The notes under the pieces: model-generated
Database searches by the model: none
What the model was told of the DNA's origin: nothing
What the model saw: only the letters and a program-made list of their open reading frames with translations
IMG/VR virus record: IMGVR_UViG_3300037225_001468
Location: 53,742-117,741 of that record
Direction: 5' to 3' (one strand)
DNA from: a virus
Length of the DNA stretch: 64,000 bases
Shown: positions 26,687 to 35,151 of the stretch, piece after piece
Layout: the number at the start of each line of letters is the position of its first letter
How positions within the stretch are numbered: position 1 is the stretch's first letter
Made by a program: the position numbers and the translations under genes

Positions 26687-27311
26687 TTTAATTAACTTGT
26701 ATAAAAGTGAATCTTCAAGTGTTTTTAGTAACATTTCTAATGGTGTTATTGATAGTTTTGTCCAGATGGTTATTGATACTTATGATTTAGAAAAGAAAGT
26801 TTTTGTTTGTGGTAATGGTGGTAATGCTTCTTTTGTAGGAAATTTTGTTACAGATTTAAATTTACATCCGTTTATGTCTGAAGATAAATCGAAGCCTATG
26901 AATGTTACTAAAAGAATGTTTGCTATTAATTTAACTGATTCTGCCTCTACTATTACTGGCATATTAAATGACGTTGGAGCAGATTTTATTTTTAGTGAAC
27001 AAATGAAATATTCTGCTAAAACAGGTGATCTTTTTGTAGGACTTAGTGGATCTGGTAATTCTAAAAATATTTTGGAAGCTATGAAACTTGGAAAAACGAT
27101 TGGTATGAAGAATATTTTGATAACAAAATATTCTAAATCTAATTGTGCTCAATATGCCGATCTTATTATAGAAATAGTTGGTAATTCTTTATTTCCAGGT
27201 CAAACAGGTAAGAATAATAATAATTTTCATTTTGAAGACTGTATATCTAAACTTTCTCATATAGCTACTGGTATCTTAAAGGAAAAGGTGAAAAATGAAA
27301 ATCAATCCTAA
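26673..27311 (+). CDS. gmhA: SIS-domain isomerase, phosphoheptose isomerase-like (GmhA-like)
   Basis: 212 aa. VFVCGNGGNASFVGNFVTDL near residue 44 and GLSGSGNSKNILEA near 125 are the phosphosugar-binding loops of SIS proteins, and the overall layout fits GmhA, which converts sedoheptulose 7-phosphate to a heptose 7-phosphate. The following split transketolase could supply sedoheptulose 7-phosphate, supporting this reading. A DiaA-like SIS protein is the alternative. Confidence 0.72.
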   Translation: MKYYDLINLYKSESSSVFSNISNGVIDSFVQMVIDTYDLEKKVFVCGNGGNASFVGNFVTDLNLHPFMSEDKSKPMNVTKRMFAINLTDSASTITGILNDVGADFIFSEQMKYSAKTGDLFVGLSGSGNSKNILEAMKLGKTIGMKNILITKYSKSNCAQYADLIIEIVGNSLFPGQTGKNNNNFHFEDCISKLSHIATGILKEKVKNENQS

Positions 27312-28077
27312 TATTTTAAGAAAACACGTTTTAGATATGGTATATGATAAAAAATCAGGTCACATAGGTGGGAGTTTTTCTATAGCAGACGTAATAGCAT
27401 ATTTGTATTCTAATTTTAATTTAGCAACAATAGATATGCTTTCAGATAAACTTATTTTATCTAAAGGTCATGCAGTTCCTATTTTATATGCGGTATTTTA
27501 TGAACTTCAATTGCTAAACGATAATGATATGAAAAAGTTTAGAGAAATAGATTCTCCACTTCAAGGACATCCAGTGAGAGAAAAATTATCATTATTACAT
27601 GCTACGACTGGATCTTTAGGGCAAGGTCTTAGTATCGCTATTGGTCATGCTTTAGCAATGAAACTTTTGAAACAATCTTATAAGATATTTTGTATATTGG
27701 GTGACGGTGAAGTTCAAGAGGGACAAATATGGGAAGCTTTTATGCTTGCTCCAAAATATAAACTAAACAACCTTATAGTTATGGTTGATATTAATAAGGG
27801 ACAAAGTGAGGGATTTACAAAAGATATTTTAGATATTGAAGATATGGAACAAAAAGTAAAATCATTTAACTGGAATGTTATAAGAATAAACGGTAATGAT
27901 ATGGGACAAATTGATATTGCTGTTAAGTTATGTGTTAACAATAAGGTTTCTCCTAATTGTATATTGTTAGATACCATTAAGGGAAAAGGTGTTTCGTTTA
28001 TGGAGGGTCCAAATTGGCACTCTAGAAATCCTACAGAAGCAGAATATTTTCAAGCCATAAAGGAGTTAAATATATGA
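27295..28077 (+). CDS. Transketolase, N-terminal (thiamine diphosphate-binding) subunit
   Basis: 260 aa. SGHIGGSFS near residue 22, SKGHAVPILYA near 58, GSLGQGL near 103 and the thiamine diphosphate motif GDGEVQEGQ with following D-I-N near 134. This is the N-terminal half of a split transketolase, as found in some archaea and in glycan clusters. It pairs with the next gene, with which it overlaps by ATGA. The enzyme moves two-carbon units between sugar phosphates. Confidence 0.88.
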   Translation: MKINPNILRKHVLDMVYDKKSGHIGGSFSIADVIAYLYSNFNLATIDMLSDKLILSKGHAVPILYAVFYELQLLNDNDMKKFREIDSPLQGHPVREKLSLLHATTGSLGQGLSIAIGHALAMKLLKQSYKIFCILGDGEVQEGQIWEAFMLAPKYKLNNLIVMVDINKGQSEGFTKDILDIEDMEQKVKSFNWNVIRINGNDMGQIDIAVKLCVNNKVSPNCILLDTIKGKGVSFMEGPNWHSRNPTEAEYFQAIKELNI

Positions 28078-28991
28078 TTGCTACTCGTGACGGCTTTGGA
28101 GAACAACTTGCTATTTGTGGAAAAGATAATGAAAAAATAATAGTTTTAGGAGCAGATCTGTCTCATGCTACAAAGTGTTCTGTTTTTCAAGATAAATTTC
28201 CTAATAGATTTTTTGAGATAGGAATAGCAGAAGCTAATTGTATAGGTATTGCTTCTGGATTATCTGAATATGGTTATAGAGTTTTTATTTCTTCTTTTGC
28301 TTCTTTTTTAACTGGTAGATATGATATTATAAGATGTTCTTTGGCATATTCTAATGCTAATGTAGTTGTTGTTGGAACTCATTCTGGTATGGCTATTGGA
28401 AGAGATGGTGTGACACAAATGGGACTAGAAGATGTTAATGTTATGAGAGGTCTTCCGGGAATACAAATATTACAACCAGCTACTCCGTTAGAGGCAAGAT
28501 TAATAACCAAATATTTATGTGAGACAGGGGGTTTGTCTTATTTGAGATTAGGAAGGCAGCCGGTAGAAGAAGTTTTTGATGGAAGTTATAAATTTGTTTT
28601 TGGAAAAGGATCAGTAATAAAGACCGGTAATGATATTGCTATTTTTTCAAGTGGTTGTGTATTAACTGAAGTATTAGATGTCGCAAAGAGACTTGATGCT
28701 AAAGGATTTTATACTTCTGTTATAAATATTTCTGTAATAAAGCCAATAGATAAAGACTTAATATTAGAAACTGCTCAGAATACAGGAATGCTTGTTTCTG
28801 TTGAAGATCATTCAATTATAGGAGGTTTAGGGACTGCCATATCAGAAGTATTAACAGATAATTATCCTAAAAAGCTTTTAAGAATAGGATTAAGTGATAT
28901 TTTTCCTGAATCTGGAAAACCAAATGATTTGTATGAAAAGTATGGACTTTCAGTTGAAAAGATATTTAATAGAATACTAAAAAGTAAATGA
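28074..28991 (+). CDS. Transketolase, C-terminal (pyrimidine-binding) subunit
   Basis: 305 aa. LGADLSHAT near residue 25, FFEIGIAEANCIGIASGLS near 45 with the catalytic-type Glu, SFASFLTGR, and THSGMAIGRDG. This is the Pyr plus C-terminal domains of a split transketolase and completes the N-terminal subunit upstream. Together they could make sedoheptulose 7-phosphate or a related keto sugar locally for the glycan pathway. Confidence 0.88.
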   Translation: MIATRDGFGEQLAICGKDNEKIIVLGADLSHATKCSVFQDKFPNRFFEIGIAEANCIGIASGLSEYGYRVFISSFASFLTGRYDIIRCSLAYSNANVVVVGTHSGMAIGRDGVTQMGLEDVNVMRGLPGIQILQPATPLEARLITKYLCETGGLSYLRLGRQPVEEVFDGSYKFVFGKGSVIKTGNDIAIFSSGCVLTEVLDVAKRLDAKGFYTSVINISVIKPIDKDLILETAQNTGMLVSVEDHSIIGGLGTAISEVLTDNYPKKLLRIGLSDIFPESGKPNDLYEKYGLSVEKIFNRILKSK

Positions 28992-29638
28992 TAGACAAGA
29001 ATACTAAAATATATTGTTCTTTTGCAAAGATGGCAGGTAATTTTGGTTGTAATATTTTTAATAAATCTTTTATCTATCTTAATTTAAATTGTATATATAA
29101 GTCTTTTTCAGTAGAAAATATAAAAAAAGCACTAGAATGTGTAAGGGTTTTAGATATTAAGGGATGTGCAGTTACTATGCCTTATAAGATTGAGTGCTTA
29201 AAATATGTTGATGAAATATCAGAAGAGGTTAAGGAGATAGGCTCTGCTAATACGATATTAAATAATGGGTTTTTAAACGCTTTTAATACTGACTGGTATG
29301 CTGCTTTTTGTGTGCTAAAAGAGTGTAACAATAAAAAAGTTTATATATTAGGTGATGGTGGGTATGCAAAAGCTGTATTATATGCAGCTTTAAAATTGAA
29401 TTTATATTGTGAAAAAATAACTAGACAAAATTGGAACGATATAGGTGACATAAAAGAATCTATAGTATATAATTGTACTCCTGTTGAAAATGTAATAATA
29501 GATAAAACAAATATTTTTATAGATTGTAATATAAAAACTTATACAGGAAAAAAATTAGCATTATTACAGGCAAGTAAACAATTCGAGATGTATACAGGAT
29601 TAAGTTTTCCAATAGATATTTTTAAGGATGTGCAGTAA
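28988..29638 (+). CDS. Shikimate/quinate dehydrogenase-like protein
   Basis: 216 aa, shorter than the usual 270. GCAVTMPYK near residue 59 has the catalytic-type Lys; IGSANTIL near 82 and NAFNTDWYAAF near 93 give the conserved Asn and Asp of shikimate dehydrogenase; ILGDGGYAKAVLYA near 117 is a modified NAD(P)-binding loop. Its setting among transketolase and sugar-activation genes, with no other aromatic-pathway gene, points to a cyclitol, amino-shikimate-like or unusual sugar substrate rather than shikimate. Confidence 0.7.
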   Translation: MIDKNTKIYCSFAKMAGNFGCNIFNKSFIYLNLNCIYKSFSVENIKKALECVRVLDIKGCAVTMPYKIECLKYVDEISEEVKEIGSANTILNNGFLNAFNTDWYAAFCVLKECNNKKVYILGDGGYAKAVLYAALKLNLYCEKITRQNWNDIGDIKESIVYNCTPVENVIIDKTNIFIDCNIKTYTGKKLALLQASKQFEMYTGLSFPIDIFKDVQ

Positions 29639-29994
29639 TGGTAAGACCAAAAACGATATTTATAGATATAGATGGAACTATTTTACATCATTATGGAGAT
29701 TTAAGTCAACAGATTACAAAAATTCCTATTGTTTTAGATGGGGTTAAGGAAAAATTTATAGAATGGGATAAAAAAGGATATATTATTATTTTAACTACAG
29801 GGAGAAAAGAAGCATTAAGAAAGATTACAGAAAAACAGATTGTGGATGTTGGACTTTTTTTTGACCAGTTAATTATGGGTTGTGGTGGTGGTGAAAGAAT
29901 ACTTATTAATGATATGAAGGTTGATTCTGATGTTTTTACAGCTAGTGTTTATTGTCCTAAAAGGAATAATGGCATAAAAATGTTAGATATTTAA
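29638..29994 (+). CDS. Small HAD phosphatase of capsule-cluster type
   Basis: 118 aa. FIDIDGTILHH at the N-terminus is the nucleophile motif, ILTTGRKEA near 60 the second. It is a minimal HAD domain without cap; the last acidic motif is less obvious. Similar short HADs accompany nucleotidyltransferases in capsule loci. The ATG shares a base with the previous stop. Confidence 0.68.
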   Translation: MVRPKTIFIDIDGTILHHYGDLSQQITKIPIVLDGVKEKFIEWDKKGYIIILTTGRKEALRKITEKQIVDVGLFFDQLIMGCGGGERILINDMKVDSDVFTASVYCPKRNNGIKMLDI

Positions 29995-30007
29995 TGTTTA
30001 CATTATT

Positions 30008-31510
30008 ATGAAAAAAGTATTATTAATATTTCCTAATACAGCAAATCGACCTTTTATTACTGCTGCTATACCCATTCTTGCTGGGATAGCAAAAGAAAAA
30101 TGTTGGGAATGTAGTTATTTTGATACTTCTAATTATCAAAAAGAGAGTGACTCTATTGAAGACAAAGAGAAGTTTGGGTTCTTTATGAATCATTCTATTG
30201 ATTTTAGAACAGGGTTTAAGTCATTTTCTGATATTACTAAAGACTTACAATCGCTTATAGATAATTTTAAACCAAATTTAATTGCTATAACTGCGATGAC
30301 GTGTGATTATGAATTTCTTATGACATGGTGGAGAGAGATTGATACTAAGGGGGCCATATCTACTATTGGTGGTTTTCATGCAACTGTTGCTCATACTGAA
30401 ATAGAAAAAGAGAAACTTTTTGATATAATATGTATTGGACAAGGAGAATCTGTATTTTGTGATATATTGGACAACATAGATTCTGGAACGGAATGTTTTT
30501 CAAATATTGATGGTGTTTCTGTATATAATAAAAAAGATAAAATTTATAGTGTTGGTAAAAAAAAGAAGTTACTTTCTCCGGAACTTTTGTGGAAAATTAA
30601 AACCGATTATTCGCTCTTCGATCAGAGTTATTTTCGTTTTCCTTTTGACGGAAAAACTATGAATCTTTTTCAAATAGATGCCGGGAGGGGGTGTCCATAT
30701 AGTTGTTCTTATTGTGGTAATAATAGTTTAAGACAACACTATAAGGGATTAGGTAAATATGTTTGCACTCGTCCTATGGAATCAACCTTTTCTGTTATGA
30801 GACAGATGCTTGTTGACCGTCAGGTTGATATATTTTCTTTTACTGATGAATGTTTTTTAGCGCGATCTTCATCTTGGATTAGGGTTTTTTTTGAAAAATA
30901 TAAAAATGAGATTTGTAAACCATTTATAATGCAAACCCGAGCCGAGACAATCACAAATGAAACACTTGATATACTTTCTTCTGTTGGCGTTATTTTTTTT
31001 CAAATTGGGCTTGGAGTTGAGTCGGGATCAGTTCGTATACTTGAAAAAATATGTAATCGTATGATTAAACCTGATGAGATTATTAGGGCTTATGATCTTA
31101 TGCATACCTATCCTAATATACGCACTAATGCGTATTTTATGTTAGGATTTCCAACAGAAACTAGAGAAGAAATATGGATGACTATAAATTTATGTAAGAG
31201 GATAAAAAGTAAGGTTAATTCAGCTTCGATTTATCAGCCGTTTCCAGGCCAGACTTTGCGTGAAAAATGTATAGAACTTGGGTATATAAAAGGTAATGAA
31301 AGGATGGAAAGCTTTACTGGAAAATCTGTATTAAAGCAGCCTCATATTACTTCAGAAGAGATTAGTGGGTTATGGAGAACTTTTATATTATATGCAAAAT
31401 TACCAGAATCGTTTTATCCTGATATTGAAAAATGTGAGAAAACGTATAATAAAGAAATGTTTGATAAGTTAATTGCATTAAGGTGGAATATAGAAAAGAC
31501 TGGGAGTTAA
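30008..31510 (+). CDS. B12-binding-domain radical SAM protein
   Basis: 500 aa. An N-terminal cobalamin-binding-like Rossmann domain (residues about 1-160, with IAITAMTCD and TIGGFHATVAH) is followed by a radical SAM core with Cys229, Cys233 and Cys236 in GCPYSCSYCGN. Members of this class methylate unreactive carbons or rearrange carbon skeletons in natural products. In this cluster, C-methylation or similar tailoring of a sugar or lipid is a plausible guess only. Confidence 0.8.
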   Translation: MKKVLLIFPNTANRPFITAAIPILAGIAKEKCWECSYFDTSNYQKESDSIEDKEKFGFFMNHSIDFRTGFKSFSDITKDLQSLIDNFKPNLIAITAMTCDYEFLMTWWREIDTKGAISTIGGFHATVAHTEIEKEKLFDIICIGQGESVFCDILDNIDSGTECFSNIDGVSVYNKKDKIYSVGKKKKLLSPELLWKIKTDYSLFDQSYFRFPFDGKTMNLFQIDAGRGCPYSCSYCGNNSLRQHYKGLGKYVCTRPMESTFSVMRQMLVDRQVDIFSFTDECFLARSSSWIRVFFEKYKNEICKPFIMQTRAETITNETLDILSSVGVIFFQIGLGVESGSVRILEKICNRMIKPDEIIRAYDLMHTYPNIRTNAYFMLGFPTETREEIWMTINLCKRIKSKVNSASIYQPFPGQTLREKCIELGYIKGNERMESFTGKSVLKQPHITSEEISGLWRTFILYAKLPESFYPDIEKCEKTYNKEMFDKLIALRWNIEKTGS

Positions 31511-31515
31511 TATTT

Positions 31516-32193
31516 ATGTTTGTGATATCTTGTAAATATTCTCAAAAAAATAATTTTATTTTTAATTTAGTTAAAGATATAAGAAGATTTCACGAAACAG
31601 AGGAGATAGTAGTTGTTGATAGTAGTTCTGAAGATAAAAGTTATTTTGATGAAATTAGAAAAATGAATGTTATTATTGAAGATATAGAAAATAAAAATTA
31701 TGATACTGGAGCTTATTGGTATGCCTTTAAAAAATATTCTGATAGATCATTTTTTTATTTTTTACATGATTCAATAAAAATTAAAGCTAATCTTGATTAT
31801 TTAAAAGAAAAGGATTTAACTATATTGTGTTATTTTGATAGAAATTTAGAAGCATTTAAAAGTTTAAAAAATAAAGTTAACACTTTAACAGAATATAAAT
31901 ATGTTGATGAAGGAAAAGGAGTATTTGGGCCGATATTTTTTTGTAAAAATTCAATTATGAAAAAGTTATATAGTAAAAAGCTGGATGTTATTTTACCTAC
32001 TAATAAACACGAAGCAGCATGTATGGAGGCAATTTTTGGAAATGCTTTTGAGCAAGAGGGATATAATCTTCCGGAATGTTCTTTGTGTGGAGATGTTTTA
32101 GAAAATGAAAGTGTTAGTGGAAAATCTGGAACATGGCCACATAGGACGGGTTGGCAGTTCCCGGTAGAAAAGTTTTATGCTCTTAGACAATAA
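31516..32193 (+). CDS. Glycosyltransferase-like protein
   Basis: 225 aa from ATG 31516, with GGGAG 9 nt upstream; an in-frame ATG at 31483 is inside the radical SAM gene. EIVVVDSSSEDKSY near residue 33, DTGAYWYAF near 65 and FFYFLHDSIKI near 83 follow a GT-A pattern seen in proteins from polysaccharide clusters. Family not assigned. Confidence 0.5.
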   Translation: MFVISCKYSQKNNFIFNLVKDIRRFHETEEIVVVDSSSEDKSYFDEIRKMNVIIEDIENKNYDTGAYWYAFKKYSDRSFFYFLHDSIKIKANLDYLKEKDLTILCYFDRNLEAFKSLKNKVNTLTEYKYVDEGKGVFGPIFFCKNSIMKKLYSKKLDVILPTNKHEAACMEAIFGNAFEQEGYNLPECSLCGDVLENESVSGKSGTWPHRTGWQFPVEKFYALRQ

Positions 32194-32201
32194 AGGTTTT
32201 T

Positions 32202-33185
32202 ATGGAAAAAATACATCAAATAGAAATTAATTTATTATTTTATAGAAGGCCAGTAGCTCTGCCGATTCATGCTTATTTTTTAAGTAAAATTAAAGAAGAA
32301 AATAAGAAAAAAATACAATTGAATATATTGGGACAAAATGGAAACTGGCCTGACTGTGAACCTATTTGTGAATTTCTTAGAACTAATGGTATTGATGCAT
32401 ATTATAATTTTCAATTTGGAAACTATATAGATAAAATAAAATTTGCTGCGAATACTCCATCTCCTCACTGTGTAAAATTAGATGAAGATTGTTTTGTCAG
32501 TAATCATGTTTGGGATTTTATGTTAGATAATGTGAATTTACTAGATAATGAAGATAATCTACTTTTAGCTCCTTGTTTGACAACTGGAATTCCTACTCAT
32601 GATTATGTATGTGAAGATATGTTCTCGTTAGAACAAAATGCTATACTGGATGAGATGAAGCGACAATCGAAATTCAAAAATATTTGGGGTGTAGATTATA
32701 CCTTTTTAGATCAACAAACTATTAATTCTGATAGATGGAGACCAAATGACTTTTATAATTTAGTAAAGACATTACAACATGATTACAAGGGTATACATCC
32801 AATAAGATTACATTCTGAAATAGTAAAGAAAACTAATGAATATTTTTTAGAAAATTTTGAAAAATTTGTAAATAAAACAAATTTATATGTGCAATCCATT
32901 GACTATAATACTAGACCTTATTTTTGTAATTCATTTTTTATTATAAGAACAGATGTTTGGAGAAGTATTATTAATGACAGATCTCTATATGTTGATCCTT
33001 ATGATGAAGTTCCGTTAAATCGCTATAGAGTTAGATATAACAAGAAGTTTTTATTTATTAGGAATTCTAATGGAGTGCATACTCTTTATGGGTGCAACGA
33101 ACCTTATGAACCAGGAATAGAGATTGGTCTTATTAGAGATATAAAAAACAGATTAGGCATTAAATGGGCTCTTTGTAATTACTAA
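32202..33185 (+). CDS. Putative glycosyltransferase (327 aa)
   Basis: INLLFYRRPVALPIHAYFL near the start and CVKLDEDCFV near residue 88 (DED cluster after a hydrophobic strand) suggest a GT-A fold. The C-terminal half (YFCNSFFIIRTDVWRS) is consistent with an acceptor-binding region. No family assigned; inferred from motif and context. Confidence 0.5.
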   Translation: MEKIHQIEINLLFYRRPVALPIHAYFLSKIKEENKKKIQLNILGQNGNWPDCEPICEFLRTNGIDAYYNFQFGNYIDKIKFAANTPSPHCVKLDEDCFVSNHVWDFMLDNVNLLDNEDNLLLAPCLTTGIPTHDYVCEDMFSLEQNAILDEMKRQSKFKNIWGVDYTFLDQQTINSDRWRPNDFYNLVKTLQHDYKGIHPIRLHSEIVKKTNEYFLENFEKFVNKTNLYVQSIDYNTRPYFCNSFFIIRTDVWRSIINDRSLYVDPYDEVPLNRYRVRYNKKFLFIRNSNGVHTLYGCNEPYEPGIEIGLIRDIKNRLGIKWALCNY

Positions 33186-33189
33186 AAAT

Positions 33190-33510
33190 ATGAAAATCAA
33201 TAATCTTAAAAACTTTATACGAGGTTGGTTTATAGGAGATTTTAATCCTACCTTATTAAATACAAAAAATTTTGAAATAGCAGTTAAAAGATATAAAGCA
33301 GGAGACTATGAACCTTATCATGTTCATAAAATAGGAACTGAATATACACTTATTATTTCCGGTGAAGTTGATATGAATAATATTCACTATCAAACTGATG
33401 ATATTATTGTTACAGAACCAGGTGAATATACTGATTTTAGAGCGATCACTGATGCGGTTAATGTTGTTATTAAAGTTCCCTGTATAAAAGGTGATAAATA
33501 TTTATTATGA
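33190..33510 (+). CDS. Small cupin-domain protein
   Basis: 106 aa. YEPYHVHKIGTEYTLIISG near residue 42 gives the His/Glu cupin 1 motif and the second half ends in the matching strand set. A single small beta-barrel that could act as a sugar isomerase/epimerase or a regulator. ATGA overlap with the next gene. Confidence 0.6.
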   Translation: MKINNLKNFIRGWFIGDFNPTLLNTKNFEIAVKRYKAGDYEPYHVHKIGTEYTLIISGEVDMNNIHYQTDDIIVTEPGEYTDFRAITDAVNVVIKVPCIKGDKYLL

Positions 33511-33977
33511 TATTTATATCTCATAGAGGAAATTTATTAGGAAGAAATGAACAATGCGAAAATCGTCCAGATTATATTGAAGTGGCTATTCAAAAAGGAT
33601 TTTATGTAGAAATAGATTTAAGAGTAATAGATAGTAAACTACTATTAGGTCACGATGGCCCTCAGTATGAGATAAATAATGAGTTTTTACAAAATAAAAA
33701 ATTATATATTCACGCTAAAAACGATGAAGCATTACAGTGGCTAAATAAAACTAATTTACATTATTTTTGGCATCAAAATGATGATTATACTTTAACTTCT
33801 AAAAGAATAGTTTGGGTTTATCCTAATAAAAAACTTTTGATAAATTCTATAGTAGTTATGCCAGAAAACGGTCAGTATTCAGAAGAAGATATAAATAAAT
33901 GTTTTGGTATATGCTCTAATGATATAGAAAAGTATTTTTTTAGATTTGCTATAAAAAATGACGATGATATAATATAG
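33507..33977 (+). CDS. Glycerophosphodiester phosphodiesterase-like protein
   Basis: 156 aa. FISHRGNLLGR at the N-terminus, NRPDYIEVAI, VEIDLRV near 34 and LLLGHDGPQY near 47 give the His-Arg, Glu-x-Asp and His residues of the GDPD catalytic site. It is shorter than the usual 240-residue TIM barrel and is a form that occurs in polysaccharide clusters. It could act on a phosphodiester-linked glycan substituent. Confidence 0.62.
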   Translation: MIFISHRGNLLGRNEQCENRPDYIEVAIQKGFYVEIDLRVIDSKLLLGHDGPQYEINNEFLQNKKLYIHAKNDEALQWLNKTNLHYFWHQNDDYTLTSKRIVWVYPNKKLLINSIVVMPENGQYSEEDINKCFGICSNDIEKYFFRFAIKNDDDII

Positions 33978-33996
33978 TGATCTGGAGAGTTAAAGT

Positions 33997-34875
33997 ATGA
34001 CAAATAATAGTATCAAACTTAGTGTATACGGGTGTGGTTTCGTTGGACAGGCAATTATTCGTGGTTTTAATTTATATGCTGACGTAAAAGCATATGATAT
34101 TGATCCAAAAAGATGCGTAAACACATTTGAAGAAACTATTATGTGTGATTTTGTTTTTTTGTGTTTGCCTACTCCTATGGTATCAGTCGAGGGTGGAGAA
34201 TGTAATCTTTCTATTATTTATGATTGTTTTGAAAAGATAAATAGTTTTCATAAAGAACATCCAGAATTATCAAGAGAAATAAATCCTATTTATATTATAA
34301 AATCAACAGTTCCTATTGGAACTACTAGAAAACTTACTGAAAAATATATAAACTTAAATATTATTCATAGTCCTGAGTTTTTAACGGCACGATGTGCTAA
34401 TCTGGATTTTGTTGTTCCGGCAAGAAATATAGTTGGAGGAAACAATTTACAATCAGTAAATAAATTAGCCAATTTGTATAAAGAAAGATTTCCTGGTGTT
34501 TTATGTTTAACTATGTCTTCAGATGAGTCTGAAGCAGTTAAATATGCTGCTAATTGTTTTTTTGCTACAAAAGTAATGTTTTTTAATGAGATGAAACTTA
34601 TATCTGATAAGTTAAAATTAAACTGGAACAATATTATTGAAGGAGTAATGTCCGATGGAAGAATAGCAAAATCACATTATCAAGTTCCGGGACACGATGG
34701 AGATGCGGGTTTCGGTGGACTTTGTTTCAGTAAAGACATAAATGCTTTAATAGCAACATTTTGTGAGAATGGATTAGATCCAAAAGTATTAAAAGCGGTT
34801 TGGGAACAAAATAAAAAAGTGCGTAAAAATTGGGATTGGGCAACAAGCAAATCAGCAGTAATGGAGAAAAAATAA
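33997..34875 (+). CDS. UDP-glucose/GDP-mannose dehydrogenase-like protein, C-terminal domain absent
   Basis: 292 aa. LSVYGCGFVGQAIIRG near residue 7 is the NAD-binding loop; VFLCLPTPM, KSTVPIGTTRKL and HSPEFLTA are family landmarks; GFGGLCFSKDINAL carries the catalytic Cys243. The family oxidises a sugar nucleotide to its uronic acid. Normal members have about 390-450 residues with a C-terminal UDP-binding domain, which is missing here, so activity or substrate may differ. Confidence 0.8.
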   Translation: MTNNSIKLSVYGCGFVGQAIIRGFNLYADVKAYDIDPKRCVNTFEETIMCDFVFLCLPTPMVSVEGGECNLSIIYDCFEKINSFHKEHPELSREINPIYIIKSTVPIGTTRKLTEKYINLNIIHSPEFLTARCANLDFVVPARNIVGGNNLQSVNKLANLYKERFPGVLCLTMSSDESEAVKYAANCFFATKVMFFNEMKLISDKLKLNWNNIIEGVMSDGRIAKSHYQVPGHDGDAGFGGLCFSKDINALIATFCENGLDPKVLKAVWEQNKKVRKNWDWATSKSAVMEKK

Positions 34876-34879
34876 ATAA

Positions 34880-35142
34880 TAGATAAACTGATGAATTGTG
34901 AAAAAATAGTAAGACCATCTAATATGGGAAAGAATACACATTAGAAACAATAAATAAAATAAGATTATGGACAAAAATATAAAGGTATTGTTTTCCATAA
35001 ATTAAATTGTAAGTGGACTGCACATATAACTATAAATAAAAAAGATTGTATTTAGGGATTTTTCTCACAGAAAAAGAGGTTTATAAAAAAAAGATTAAAA
35101 TATATTATTGATAATAATTTAAACAAAAATATATATTTGTAA
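34880..35142 (+). pseudogene. Decayed HNH/AP2-type homing endonuclease
   Basis: This 276-bp gap between two good genes has no intact frame, but reading across several stops and shifts gives an AP2-like segment: KYKGIVFHKLNCKWTAHI from about 34975, a stop at 35053, then GFF and, in another frame, LTEKEVYKK. Upstream, IVRPSNMGKNTH resembles the end of an HNH module. The HNH-then-AP2 order is standard for phage homing endonucleases. The assignment rests on pattern recognition. Confidence 0.5.
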
Positions 35143-35151
35143 AGTGATATT

